A stretch of DNA of 34,554 bases from Ilumatobacteraceae bacterium (GTDB lineage: Bacteria; Actinomycetota; Acidimicrobiia; Acidimicrobiales; Ilumatobacteraceae): NCBI GenBank assembly GCA_016463775.1, contig JAEMQQ010000016.1:1-34554 (forward strand), read 5' to 3'. Under the pieces are notes generated by a model. It ran no database searches, had not been told where the DNA came from, and saw only the letters and a program-made list of their open reading frames with translations. The translations under genes and the position numbers were made by a program. Shown piece after piece: positions 9,220 through 16,612 of this stretch (its first letter is position 1; the number at the start of each line of letters is the position of its first letter).

Positions 9220-9666
9220 CTACGTTGCGCGCACCTCAACGGTGAGTGTTCCCCGCACATCGCCATAGAGACCAACCGTCACCTGATGCGAGCCGACATC
9301 GCGAATTGGTGTCGCAATTTCGACATGCTTGCGCTCGATCACCACATGGAATTGTTGTTCCACCGCAGTCACGATGTCGCTCGCGGTGACCGAGCCGAAT
9401 AATTTGCCGGTCGCACCCGCTTTGGCATTGACGACGAGCGGCGTTGCGGCGAACACCGCGGCGATGACCCGTGCTGAATCGCGATCAGCGGCTTCACGCA
9501 CATCCCGCGAACGCTTCACCGTGTCGGCCTGCGCCACTGCCCCCTCGGTGGCCTCGACGGCCAAGCCGTTTGGAATGAGATAGTTGCGGGCATGACCGGA
9601 GGTCACGGTCACGATGTCGCCACGCCGACCGGTGCCCTTCACATCTCGGCGCAAGAGCACCTTCAC
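9220..9666 (-). CDS. rplI: 50S ribosomal protein L9
   Basis: This 148-residue protein is the normal length for L9. The N-terminal rRNA-binding domain starts MKVLLRRDVKGTGRRGDIVT and includes the signature GHARNYLIPNGLA. A connecting helix (ADTVKRSRDVREAADRDS) leads to the C-terminal domain with GKLFGSVTASDIVTAV. It is the last gene of the rpsF-ssb-rpsR-rplI operon, starting at ATG 9666 only 3 bp after the rpsR stop, which suggests translational coupling. L9 binds 23S rRNA near the L1 stalk and contributes to translational fidelity. Confidence 0.98.
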   Translation of the reverse strand: MKVLLRRDVKGTGRRGDIVTVTSGHARNYLIPNGLAVEATEGAVAQADTVKRSRDVREAADRDSARVIAAVFAATPLVVNAKAGATGKLFGSVTASDIVTAVEQQFHVVIERKHVEIATPIRDVGSHQVTVGLYGDVRGTLTVEVRAT

Positions 9667-9669
9667 AGG

Positions 9670-10119
9670 TCAGCCCTCGCTGGGTGTCTCGGAAACGGCC
9701 GCGGCTGGGGCGGCGGCTGGGGTTGCGGCTGCTGGCGCGTCGGGCACATTGGCATACCGTTCAACGACGTCACGACTGACACCGCCACGCGATTCGCCGC
9801 GTGACTCGCCGCGTGATTCGCCACGGTCATCATCACGGTTACGTGGGCCACGCAGACCGGCCACGCGCTTGGTGTACGGCAGCAACGCCATTTCGCGGGC
9901 GTTCTTTACCGCCGTAGCAATGTCACGCTGTTGTTGCACATCGGCACCCGTCATCCGACGAGCCTTCAATTTTGAGCGGTCGCTCATGAAGCGCTGTAGC
10001 AGGTTGACGTTCTTGTAGTCGATGTAGACGATGCGCTCGGGGTTGAGTGGGTTCGGCTTTTTCTTGTAGCGGCGCTGCAACAATTTCGCTGCGCGCAACT
10101 TGTTTTTTTTACTCGTCAT
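9670..10119 (-). CDS. rpsR: 30S ribosomal protein S18 with a long C-terminal extension
   Basis: This 149-residue protein is about twice the usual S18 length. Residues 22-84 are the canonical domain ([51 protein letters not shown]). Residues 90-149 are an added tail: a basic Arg-Asp/Gly patch, three RGES repeats (residues 99-110 region), then a stretch rich in Ala and Pro ending SETPSEG. ATG 10119 is preceded by AAAGGA at good spacing. S18 binds 16S rRNA with S6 on the platform of the small subunit; rpsF is in the same operon. The stop is followed directly by rplI. The tail contains a 12-bp tandem repeat, suggesting growth by slippage. No frameshift is needed to explain it. Confidence 0.95.
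   Translation of the reverse strand: MTSKKNKLRAAKLLQRRYKKKPNPLNPERIVYIDYKNVNLLQRFMSDRSKLKARRMTGADVQQQRDIATAVKNAREMALLPYTKRVAGLRGPRNRDDDRGESRGESRGESRGGVSRDVVERYANVPDAPAAATPAAAPAAAVSETPSEG
9791..9826. repeat. Three tandem 12-bp repeats in the S18 tail
   Basis: GATTCGCCGCGT (9791-9802), GACTCGCCGCGT (9803-9814) and GATTCGCCACGG (9815-9826) encode the repeated Arg-Gly-Glu-Ser units in the S18 extension. Confidence 0.85.
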
Positions 10120-10172
10120 GTCATTCGTCCTTTGTGTGGCTCGGGATGGTCAGGGAAAAATACTGGGCAGAA

Positions 10173-10610
10173 TTAAAACGGTTCTTCACCCTCGAAGGGG
10201 CTTTTTTCGCCAGCAGGGCTCGCACCGGTGCCGGTCTTCTTGGCTGCACCGTCTTGGCGGGGCTTGCGCTCGACTTGCGCGGTCGCCCAACGCAAACTGG
10301 GTCCGAGCTCGTCGGCGATCACGTCGATGGCGGTGCGCTTGTCGCCTTCGCGAGTGGTGAACTCACGCTGCTCAAGTCGACCCGTCACCACGATGCGCAC
10401 ACCCTTGGACAAAGACGCCGCAGCATTTTCGCCGAGTTCACCCCAGGCTGTGATGTTGAAGAAGGATGTCTGTTCTTGCCACTCGCCGTTCACCTGGAAG
10501 CGCCGACCTACGGCGATACCGAAGTTGGCAACGGCCTTGCCGTTGGCCGTGAAGCGAAGTTCGGGGTCGCGCACAATGTTGCCGACGAGGGTGATCGTGT
10601 TGTCTGCCAT
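10173..10610 (-). CDS. ssb: Single-stranded DNA-binding protein
   Basis: This 145-residue SSB has an N-terminal OB fold (NTITLVGNIVRDPELRFTANG, QTSFFNITAWGELGENAA, VRIVVTGRLEQREF, DKRTAIDVIADELGPSLRWA). A short disordered linker leads to the acidic tip FEGEEPF. The tip keeps the terminal Pro-Phe needed for partner binding but has Glu in place of the usual Asp residues. ATG 10610 is preceded by AAAGGA. It lies between rpsF and rpsR, the classic operon position. SSB coats single-stranded DNA at forks and recruits repair and replication proteins. The linker is short compared with many actinobacterial SSBs. Confidence 0.97.
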   Translation of the reverse strand: MADNTITLVGNIVRDPELRFTANGKAVANFGIAVGRRFQVNGEWQEQTSFFNITAWGELGENAAASLSKGVRIVVTGRLEQREFTTREGDKRTAIDVIADELGPSLRWATAQVERKPRQDGAAKKTGTGASPAGEKSPFEGEEPF

Positions 10611-10634
10611 GGATGTTCCTTTGCGGGTGGTGGG

Positions 10635-10967
10635 TTACTTGCTGGTGGCGGGTGACATGCCGCGACGTTCTGCTTCGTGATCGGGGAGACGCAGCAACTT
10701 GTGTCGTAACACATCGTCTGACAGGCGCATGGTGCGCTCGACTTCGTCGAGCATGCCACCGTCGGCGACGACATTGAAGATGGCGTAGTAGCCATCGCTC
10801 TGCTTTTGGATCGGATAGGCCAACCGACGTCGACCCCACCAATCGGGCGTTCCATGGACGGAACCACCGACGTTCGTCACCGCTTTGGCGATCTGGTTCA
10901 TCCAGCCGTGTGCGGCATTTTCATCTAACGCACCGCTGACGATGACCATTAATTCATATGCACGCAT
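10635..10967 (-). CDS. rpsF: 30S ribosomal protein S6
   Basis: This 110-residue S6 starts MRAYELMVIVSGALDENAA and contains RRRLAYPIQKQSDGYYAIFNVVAD, followed by VERTMRLSDDVLRHKLLRLPD, all conserved in the family. ATG 10967 is chosen because GGGAG precedes it and S6 normally begins MRxYE; the frame extends 15 codons further upstream without S6 similarity. It is the first gene of the rpsF-ssb-rpsR-rplI operon. A 17-bp-spaced promoter and a leader with two hairpins lie upstream. S6 forms a heterodimer with S18 on the 30S platform. Confidence 0.97.
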   Translation of the reverse strand: MRAYELMVIVSGALDENAAHGWMNQIAKAVTNVGGSVHGTPDWWGRRRLAYPIQKQSDGYYAIFNVVADGGMLDEVERTMRLSDDVLRHKLLRLPDHEAERRGMSPATSK

Positions 10968-10984
10968 TATTGACTCCCTTCGGA

Positions 10985-11017
10985 CACGACCAGTGAGGTC
11001 GTGGCCCCGCAAGGGGC
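10985..11017 (-). promoter_or_regulatory. Two tandem hairpins in the rpsF leader
   Basis: GCCCC/GGGGC (11004-11017, 4-nt loop) and CACGACC/GGTCGTG (10985-11003, 5-nt loop) abut in the ~63-nt leader downstream of the rpsF promoter. They are followed by CCGAAGG just before the ribosome-binding site. S6:S18-binding leaders that autoregulate this operon are known in other bacteria; whether this is one is uncertain. Confidence 0.4.
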
Positions 11018-11036
11018 AGGGTGGATAAGGACTTTG

Positions 11037-11065
11037 AGCGTACCGTCACCCCGTCAGTGTGCCAA
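11037..11065 (-). promoter_or_regulatory. rpsF operon promoter
   Basis: On the minus strand, TTGGCA (11065-11060), a 17-bp spacer and TACGCT (11042-11037) form a well-spaced sigma-70-like promoter. Predicted transcription start is near 11030, giving a ~63-nt leader. Confidence 0.65.
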
Positions 11066-11130
11066 CGGGCTGCTACGGGGTTGTGTGCCGCGTACTCCGG
11101 TGGCGGTCGCAGAAGTTTGGCGACAAGGGC

Positions 11131-11538
11131 CTAGGCCCGGCGACGCACCCGTGGCCGAGAGCGCCGTCCACCGCAGGGGGCTGCTGCCAACACGTGATTC
11201 CATTGACAGGCGAGGCACACCTCGACGGTGTACGCGGTGAACTGCTCGGGGCGAGCAGCAAACGCGCGCAGCGACCGGGCCGATGTGATGCACCGACCCG
11301 ACTTCGGGAGGCGCGGCCCGAAGAGGTACGTCACGTTGCGCAATTCGTTGGCAGTACACAGTGGGCAAGCGGCCCGACGAGCCACGCCGTAATGGTGGGC
11401 GGCGCGCACGAGGTCGATGCTTGCATCACACGCATCATGGCGGGGCACATCACCGGCGCGCACCAGCTCGACGTAGGTGCGGCGCAACATGCGGAAATCG
11501 ATCGTCGCATCGCTCTGCATCCCCGTCTTTTTGCCCAT
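11131..11538 (-). CDS. DUF5318 family protein
   Basis: This 135-residue protein is recognisable as the actinobacterial DUF5318 family. It has an N-terminal helical part (RMLRRTYVELVRAGDV...CDASIDLVRAAHHYG), a CPLC pair, the conserved YLFGPRLPKSGRCITSARSL segment, and a second pair in VEVCLACQWNHVL. The two Cys-x2-Cys pairs suggest a zinc ribbon. The C-terminus is Arg-rich (GRRSRPRVRRRA), compatible with RNA or DNA contact. ATG 11538 is chosen; GTG 11547 is an alternative, since TACCGT lies 8 nt before it. It follows the CCA-adding enzyme gene by 29 bp. The family has no assigned function that I know of. Confidence 0.8.
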   Translation of the reverse strand: MGKKTGMQSDATIDFRMLRRTYVELVRAGDVPRHDACDASIDLVRAAHHYGVARRAACPLCTANELRNVTYLFGPRLPKSGRCITSARSLRAFAARPEQFTAYTVEVCLACQWNHVLAAAPCGGRRSRPRVRRRA

Positions 11539-11567
11539 GACGCCCACAACGCGCAACGGTAGTGCGC

Positions 11568-12971
11568 TCAGCGTGCCTGGTGCTGTGCCCACCAGTCATC
11601 TAGTCGCCGGCGAATCTCTTGTTCACCGAGAATTCCTTCGTCAAGACGAAGTTCCATCAAAAAGTCGATGGCCTCTCCGACTGCTCGGCTCGGCGTGATA
11701 CCGAGGTGCGCCATGACGGCGATGCCATCCATCTCGGGTCGCAGGGCCGCAAGCTCCTCGTGTTGTGCAAGTTCATTGATTCGCTCTTCCAGTTCGCTCA
11801 TTCGCTGATTGAGGGCGTCTACTTTTCGTTCGCTGCGTGTCGTGCAGTCGCAACGCACCAACACGTTGAGTTCGGTCAGCACGTCTCCTGCATCACGCAC
11901 GTAGCGGCGCACCGCCGAATCGGTCCAGCCCATTTGATACGTATGAAACCGTCCGCTGAGGAACACCAGTTCTGACACCCGCCGGATGTCGTCGTTGGAG
12001 TAGTGCAGCTCACGCATGCGCTTGCGCGTCATCTTTGCCCCAACCACCTCGTGATGATAAAAAGTCATTCCCTTGCCGGGTAGCACCTTGCGGGTCTTCG
12101 GTTTGCCGATGTCATGGAACAGTGCGGCCAATCGTGTGATGCGAAAATCGCCGGGCATTTCTTTGCGCACGTTCTCCACGACTGCGAAGGTGTGCGTGAG
12201 CACGTCTTTGTGGCGATGAATCGGGTCTTGTTCGAGTGAGAGAGCGGGCAGCTCCGGTAAAAAGTGGTCGGTGAGGCCCGTTTCCACCGCAAAGCGCAGC
12301 CCCAGTCCGACTGCATCGGTCACGATCATGCGGTCGAACTCGTCGCGCACGCGTTCACTCGACACGATTGAGAGCCGCTCGTGCATCGAGCGCACCGCCG
12401 ACACCAGCGCATCATCAGGGGTGACCGACAATGTGGCTACGAAGCGGGCAGCCCGCAACATCCGGAGTGGATCGTCACTGAAACTTTCCTCGGGCGACAG
12501 CGGTGTGCGCAGACGAAGCGCCAGCAAATCGTCGAGGCCCCCGTACGGATCGACCAGCTGTGGTGAAGCAGCCGTGAGTTCGAGCGCCATCGCATTGATC
12601 GTGAAGTCGCGCCGTGACAAGTCGATCTGCACCGAATCAGAGAACTTCACCTCCGGCTTGCGTGAATCGGGGGAGTACGCCTCGGCGCGATGCGTGGTGA
12701 TTTCCAGTGAGCGCGTGCCGCGCAATGCCGCGATAGTGCCGAAGCGCTCACCCTGGGTCCACAGGGCATCGACCTTGCCGGCCAGAATCGACTTCACTGC
12801 ATCAGGGTGGGCATTCGTCGTGAAATCAAAGTCGAAATCCGCCGAATCACGGCCGAGCAACAAATCGCGCACCGTTCCGCCGACGATGAACAAGCGATAG
12901 CCCGCCTCTGCAAATGCGGCGGTGATCGGTGCAAGTTCGGCAACGACTGCATCGAATCGCGCAGGCTGCAC
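11568..12971 (-). CDS. CCA tRNA nucleotidyltransferase (class II with HD domain)
   Basis: This 467-residue enzyme adds or repairs the 3' CCA of tRNAs; the tRNA-Gly gene in this window lacks an encoded CCA. The polymerase head has GGTVRDLLLG (31-40), then DFDF with the metal-binding Asp residues (45-48), RRDFTINAMA (120-129), and the nucleotide-recognition segment DDPLRMLRAARFVA. The C-terminal HD domain has HDIGKPKT (H286, D287). This layout is that of actinobacterial PcnA/Rv3907c. The start is GTG 12971, 7 nt after a TAGCCT -10. It is divergent from the GNAT gene with 42 bp between the two starts. Confidence 0.95.
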   Translation of the reverse strand: MQPARFDAVVAELAPITAAFAEAGYRLFIVGGTVRDLLLGRDSADFDFDFTTNAHPDAVKSILAGKVDALWTQGERFGTIAALRGTRSLEITTHRAEAYSPDSRKPEVKFSDSVQIDLSRRDFTINAMALELTAASPQLVDPYGGLDDLLALRLRTPLSPEESFSDDPLRMLRAARFVATLSVTPDDALVSAVRSMHERLSIVSSERVRDEFDRMIVTDAVGLGLRFAVETGLTDHFLPELPALSLEQDPIHRHKDVLTHTFAVVENVRKEMPGDFRITRLAALFHDIGKPKTRKVLPGKGMTFYHHEVVGAKMTRKRMRELHYSNDDIRRVSELVFLSGRFHTYQMGWTDSAVRRYVRDAGDVLTELNVLVRCDCTTRSERKVDALNQRMSELEERINELAQHEELAALRPEMDGIAVMAHLGITPSRAVGEAIDFLMELRLDEGILGEQEIRRRLDDWWAQHQAR

Positions 12972-12978
12972 GATTTAC

Positions 12979-13007
12979 AGGCTACGCAACGACAGCGCCA
13001 CTAGCGT
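12979..13007. promoter_or_regulatory. Back-to-back leaderless promoters (CCA enzyme / GNAT)
   Basis: Minus-strand TAGCCT (12984-12979) ends 7 nt before GTG 12971. Plus-strand TAGCGT (13002-13007) ends 6 nt before GTG 13014. Only 17 bp separate the two hexamers, so each occupies the position of the other's -35 region and neither has a recognisable TTGACA element. Confidence 0.6.
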
Positions 13008-13013
13008 TCGAGT

Positions 13014-13706
13014 GTGTCGGCTGGCGTAACCGCACTGCGTGGCGACGGGCGCAGTGGTCCGGCCAAGATGCGCTCCATGTGCAGCGTCGTGACCATCGGG
13101 GGATGCGACACCTACCGCACCCCGGCCCTCTCGACTGCGGATGCACGCTGGTTTCAGGAGCGCGGGTTCGTGACCGTGCAGTCACTGGTGGTCTTGCAAC
13201 ATGACGGAAGCATCAGAAACGATGTCTCCGACACCATCAACTGTCGTGATGTGACCTGTCGACAGGTCATGTTGCGCCCACAACGGCAATTGCTCGCTGC
13301 TGTGCTGGCCATCGATGCCGAATCGTTCGCCGCCCCGTGGAACCTGTCGCGTGAGACGTTGCGCCACGCCTGTCGCGCCACGAGCGAGCACCGCATTCTG
13401 GTCGCGCACGGCATACCCGACACCGGCCCGCTCGGGTATGCCATCGTCGGTCGTGTCGGTATGCACGCCTACCTGCAGCGACTGGCCGTAAGCACCGCGC
13501 AGCGTCGCCGTGGGGTGGCCAAACGATTGGTACACGACGCCGCACGGTGGGCCGCCACACGTGGGGCCACCACGATGCTGGTAAATACCGAGCCGGCCAA
13601 TGATGCGGCGCGTGCCCTCTACCGAACGTTGGGGTTCGTCTTGCTGCCCGACCCACTCGTGGTGTTGGAGCGTGCCGTGCATCTGCCAGAAAGAACCCAC
13701 CGATGA
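13014..13706 (+). CDS. GNAT family N-acetyltransferase
   Basis: This 230-residue protein has a C-terminal GNAT domain. The acetyl-CoA pyrophosphate-binding motif A is YLQRLAVSTAQRRRGVAKRLV, followed by MLVNTEPANDAARALYRTLGFVLL, the standard motif B with the Tyr-x4-GF ending. The first ~85 residues contain a GNAT-end-like ARWFQERGFVTV segment, so the protein may have a degenerate first GNAT half. The substrate is unknown; RimI-like protein acetylation is one option. GTG 13014 follows a leaderless-type -10. The stop overlaps the DUF6049 start (ATGA), so the two are translationally coupled. In M. tuberculosis the equivalent place between pcnA and the DUF6049 gene holds a Nudix hydrolase. Confidence 0.85.
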   Translation: MSAGVTALRGDGRSGPAKMRSMCSVVTIGGCDTYRTPALSTADARWFQERGFVTVQSLVVLQHDGSIRNDVSDTINCRDVTCRQVMLRPQRQLLAAVLAIDAESFAAPWNLSRETLRHACRATSEHRILVAHGIPDTGPLGYAIVGRVGMHAYLQRLAVSTAQRRRGVAKRLVHDAARWAATRGATTMLVNTEPANDAARALYRTLGFVLLPDPLVVLERAVHLPERTHR

Positions 13707-15712
13707 CCCGTCGTCGGCTGGCGCGGTTGCTCGGTGCTGGCGGTGTTGTCATCACGCTCGTTGCGGTCGCCCCCGCGCCGACGTTGGCCGTTGACTACCA
13801 ATTGGAGGTCGTCGCCGGCACATTCACTACGCGGGTGAACGAGCGGCTGACTTTTACCGTGTCGACGCCGACCAACGCAGCGATCGAAGCCATGCTCATC
13901 GACAGAGCGACGACGGCCGTCGTGCAGATGAGCAACCCACTCGTTACCCGCGAGGCCGTCGCAGCAATCGTCGCGGGTGGCACGTTCGTCGCCGAGGCCG
14001 AATCGGCGATCCCCGGGCCCATCTTCCGCCCGGTTACACCCGCAGCAGTTCCTGGCTATCAGGTGCTGATCGCGACATCCGTGGCGGCGAGACGCGACGG
14101 CTCACTCCTTATCACCCGTGATGGACTGCGGGCCGTTCGCCTCACGCTCACGGCGCCGTCGGGGCTCATCAGCCAGCTGACCTCATTCATCAACGTGGTG
14201 TCGTCGCGCACGACCACACCGTTGCCAGTCACGATGATTGCCACGATCGATGGTGCACCGACACTGCAGCCTGACGGGTCGATCGTGGTCGGTGCAGCCG
14301 AGCGCGAAAAGTTGCGTGACCTGCGTGACCTGCTTTTCCGCAAACCGCCGGGGGTGCCGCTCGGTATCCGTGTACGACCAGAACTCCTCAACGGTTTGGC
14401 CCGTTCCACCGACGAAGCCGACCAGTCGTTGTTTGCCGAGCTGGCCAAACGCCTTCCCGACAACGACGTGTTGGTGAGCACGTTTCGTCCAATTGATGTG
14501 GCGTCGTATGCTGCCGCCGGATTGAAATCGCAATTTGAGGCACAACTCCTGCGCGGCGAAACCATTCTTGACGCCCTGAACGGCCCGAACCTGCCATTGC
14601 GGGCAGCGTGGGTGTCCAACGACGCGATCGACGCCACCGGTGTCGACTTCCTGCGCACTTTTGGGGTGACCAATGTTGTCGTCGTCGGGGACGGTGTCAA
14701 AACGTACGGTGCTGACACCAACCCGAATCGACCGTACGCACTGCGTTCGGCAACGACCGGAGTCGTACTCAACCTGGCCGACACCCGCTACGCCAACTTG
14801 CTCGACGAACCAACGGGAACTGCTTATGCATCAGCAACCGCTATTGCTGCAGAAATCATCGCCCAACGAAACGAACTGGCCGGTTCACCCGTCGGCTCCA
14901 CGGCGTTGGCCACCCGACAACTGGTGCTCGCGAGCACCAGTGGCGTGCCCACCGAACCGCTCATCGCTGCAATCGTTCTTCGGCATTTGCGGGGTGCACC
15001 GCAGGTCAAATTACGTCGGGTCAGTGAGTTCGCCCCAACCCTCGAGGGCCTCGCCCGAATCACACCGCCAGTCGTGCCGCTCATCGATATCAGCACCATT
15101 CAGACACGCACCAACGACGCACTCGGCAGCATCGACGTCGTTCGTGATGTGCTCGCCACCAACGAAGGTCTCACCGATCGCTGGGTCGAACTCGTCGACG
15201 TTGCCAACGACACCACGCTCACCGAGGTGCAACGCACCACCTACCTTGATGCCGTACTCAACCAGGTGAACGCGGCACGCACCGCGGTCAAATTACCGAC
15301 TCGATCATTCACATTCGGTAGCCGTGACAGCGAACTGCGACTGGCGCTCATCAACTCGAGTGTCTATGCGGTGTCACTGCAGCTACGGGTGACGAGTCCG
15401 AACGGCAAGATGAGCTTTGTGCCGACCGAATTTGCCGTCGTCATTCCACCAGGCGATCAACGCGAATTGGTTATGGCGGCAAGCGCCCGCGCCAACGGCC
15501 TCATTCCGATTGAGCTTGTGCTCTCCAGTCCGAATGGCACGGTGCTTGATGTCGCACAAATCCGCGTGCGGGTGAATGCGATTGCCGGTCTCGGGCGGGG
15601 TGTCAGTGCCGTGTTCATCGTGCTGCTGGGCGCCTGGTGGCTCATTCATGCCCGGCGTAGCCATAAGCAAAAAACTGCCGAGAAGCACCCCGTACTACGC
15701 TCGCCAGTATGA
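13703..15712 (+). CDS. DUF6049 family secreted, membrane-anchored protein
   Basis: This 669-residue protein begins with an Arg-rich N-terminus and a signal peptide (residues 1-29, ending PAPTLA). It has a large extracellular part and closes with one transmembrane helix (GVSAVFIVLLGAWWLIHARR) and a short basic cytoplasmic tail. The extracellular region includes polysaccharide-deacetylase-like pieces (VSTFRPIDVASYAAAGL, WVSNDAIDATGVDFLRTFGV) and a C-terminal beta domain (LRLALINSSVYAVSLQLRVTSPNG). Actinobacterial homologues such as Rv3909 sit between pcnA and murJ and are thought to serve the cell envelope. Here it overlaps GNAT upstream and DegV downstream through ATGA junctions, and murJ does not follow. 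I assign DUF6049 from position plus this architecture. Confidence 0.75.
   Translation: MTRRRLARLLGAGGVVITLVAVAPAPTLAVDYQLEVVAGTFTTRVNERLTFTVSTPTNAAIEAMLIDRATTAVVQMSNPLVTREAVAAIVAGGTFVAEAESAIPGPIFRPVTPAAVPGYQVLIATSVAARRDGSLLITRDGLRAVRLTLTAPSGLISQLTSFINVVSSRTTTPLPVTMIATIDGAPTLQPDGSIVVGAAEREKLRDLRDLLFRKPPGVPLGIRVRPELLNGLARSTDEADQSLFAELAKRLPDNDVLVSTFRPIDVASYAAAGLKSQFEAQLLRGETILDALNGPNLPLRAAWVSNDAIDATGVDFLRTFGVTNVVVVGDGVKTYGADTNPNRPYALRSATTGVVLNLADTRYANLLDEPTGTAYASATAIAAEIIAQRNELAGSPVGSTALATRQLVLASTSGVPTEPLIAAIVLRHLRGAPQVKLRRVSEFAPTLEGLARITPPVVPLIDISTIQTRTNDALGSIDVVRDVLATNEGLTDRWVELVDVANDTTLTEVQRTTYLDAVLNQVNAARTAVKLPTRSFTFGSRDSELRLALINSSVYAVSLQLRVTSPNGKMSFVPTEFAVVIPPGDQRELVMAASARANGLIPIELVLSSPNGTVLDVAQIRVRVNAIAGLGRGVSAVFIVLLGAWWLIHARRSHKQKTAEKHPVLRSPV
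15696..15701 (+). promoter_or_regulatory. -10-like TACGCT before degV
   Basis: TACGCT ends 7 nt before ATG 15709, inside the last codons of the upstream gene. It may add a leaderless internal promoter to a gene that is also coupled by ATGA overlap. Confidence 0.45.
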
Positions 15713-16542
15713 CCATTCGCATCGTTACCGACTCTGCCTGCGATCTCCCCCAGCAACTGGTCGATGAATTGGGCATCACTCTGGTGCCGCTCACCTTCAG
15801 TTTCGGTGACGAAGAGTTCACCGACCGGGTTTCGCTCACCCCCAACGAGTTCTGGGCACGTTGTTCGGCTTCACCAGTACTTCCCCAAACGGCGGCACCC
15901 GCACCCGGCAAGTTTGCCGAAGCATTCACGAGCCTTTCCGGTGCTGGTGCAACAGGAATCTTGGTGATCACCCTTTCGTCGGACTTATCGGCCACCAAGC
16001 AGGCAGCCGAACAGGGTGTCGAGGCCGCACAACTCCGCATTCCGATTCGCGTCGTTGACAGCCGCTCAGCATCAATCGGTGAGGGCATCAGTGTGGTGGC
16101 TGCGGCACGCCTCGCCAAGGGTGGTATGGGGCTCGACGATCTTGCCCGCACCGTCACTGATATGGCGGGCCGCACACGCGTGTGGGCGGCGCTCGACACG
16201 CTGGAAAACCTGAAGAAAAATGGCCGTATCGGTGGCGCCAAAGCCCTCTTGGCCTCGGCGCTGTCGATCAAGCCGATCATCACCGTGCTGGACGGCAAGG
16301 TGGCCGAGGGCGGCAAGCAACGCACCCGCAGCAAGGCGCTGGCGTTCGTGATCGATCAATTCCGCAACGACGGCACGGTATCGAATCTTGCCGTATTGCA
16401 CGCCCAATGCACCGACGTCGATGCGTTCGTCGCGCAATTGCGCGAGACGTACTCGGGCGAAATCATCGTCGGTGACATCGGTTCGGTCATCGGTTCCCAC
16501 ACCGGCCCGGGCACGATCGGCGTCGCGTACCACGTGCAGTAG
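15709..16542 (+). CDS. DegV family fatty acid-binding protein
   Basis: This 277-residue protein belongs to the DegV/FakB superfamily, which holds a fatty acid for phosphorylation by the FakA kinase. The N-terminal motif TDSACDLPQQLVDE and the segment LPQTAAPAPGKFAEAF are typical. LSSDLSATKQAAEQG and VVDSRSASIGEG line the fatty acid and phosphate site. The C-terminal half has the family signature DTLENLKKNGRIGGAKALL, then IKPIITVLDGKV, and SHTGPGTIGVAY near the end. No fakA homologue is in the window. The start overlaps the DUF6049 stop. A strong hairpin follows 3 bp after the stop, ending this transcription unit. Confidence 0.93.
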   Translation: MTIRIVTDSACDLPQQLVDELGITLVPLTFSFGDEEFTDRVSLTPNEFWARCSASPVLPQTAAPAPGKFAEAFTSLSGAGATGILVITLSSDLSATKQAAEQGVEAAQLRIPIRVVDSRSASIGEGISVVAAARLAKGGMGLDDLARTVTDMAGRTRVWAALDTLENLKKNGRIGGAKALLASALSIKPIITVLDGKVAEGGKQRTRSKALAFVIDQFRNDGTVSNLAVLHAQCTDVDAFVAQLRETYSGEIIVGDIGSVIGSHTGPGTIGVAYHVQ

Positions 16543-16545
16543 CCG

Positions 16546-16566
16546 CACACGCCGTCACGGCGTGTG
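16546..16566 (+). terminator. Hairpin terminator after degV
   Basis: CACACGCCG (16546-16554), loop TCA, CGGCGTGTG (16558-16566) form a perfect 9-bp GC-rich stem 3 nt after the degV stop. The U-tract is absent or poor (ATTCC), as is common in high-GC actinobacteria. Confidence 0.75.
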
Positions 16567-16594
16567 ATTCCACCATTCAGACGAGGCGCACAAC

Positions 16595-16600
16595 TAGCGT
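16595..16600 (+). promoter_or_regulatory. -10-like TAGCGT for the kinase gene
   Basis: TAGCGT in the context CAACTAGCGT lies 12 nt before ATG 16613. That predicts a leader of about 6 nt without a Shine-Dalgarno sequence. The ten-base context is identical to 4381-4390. Confidence 0.5.
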
Positions 16601-16612
16601 CTCGGTTCAGTC

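Noticed and set aside
9791-9826. CRISPR-like repeats
   Set aside because: Direct 12-bp tandem repeats without spacers, in frame inside rpsR.
12271-12900. 209-codon plus-strand frame opposite the CCA enzyme gene
   Set aside because: Ser/Arg-rich antisense shadow of a conserved gene.
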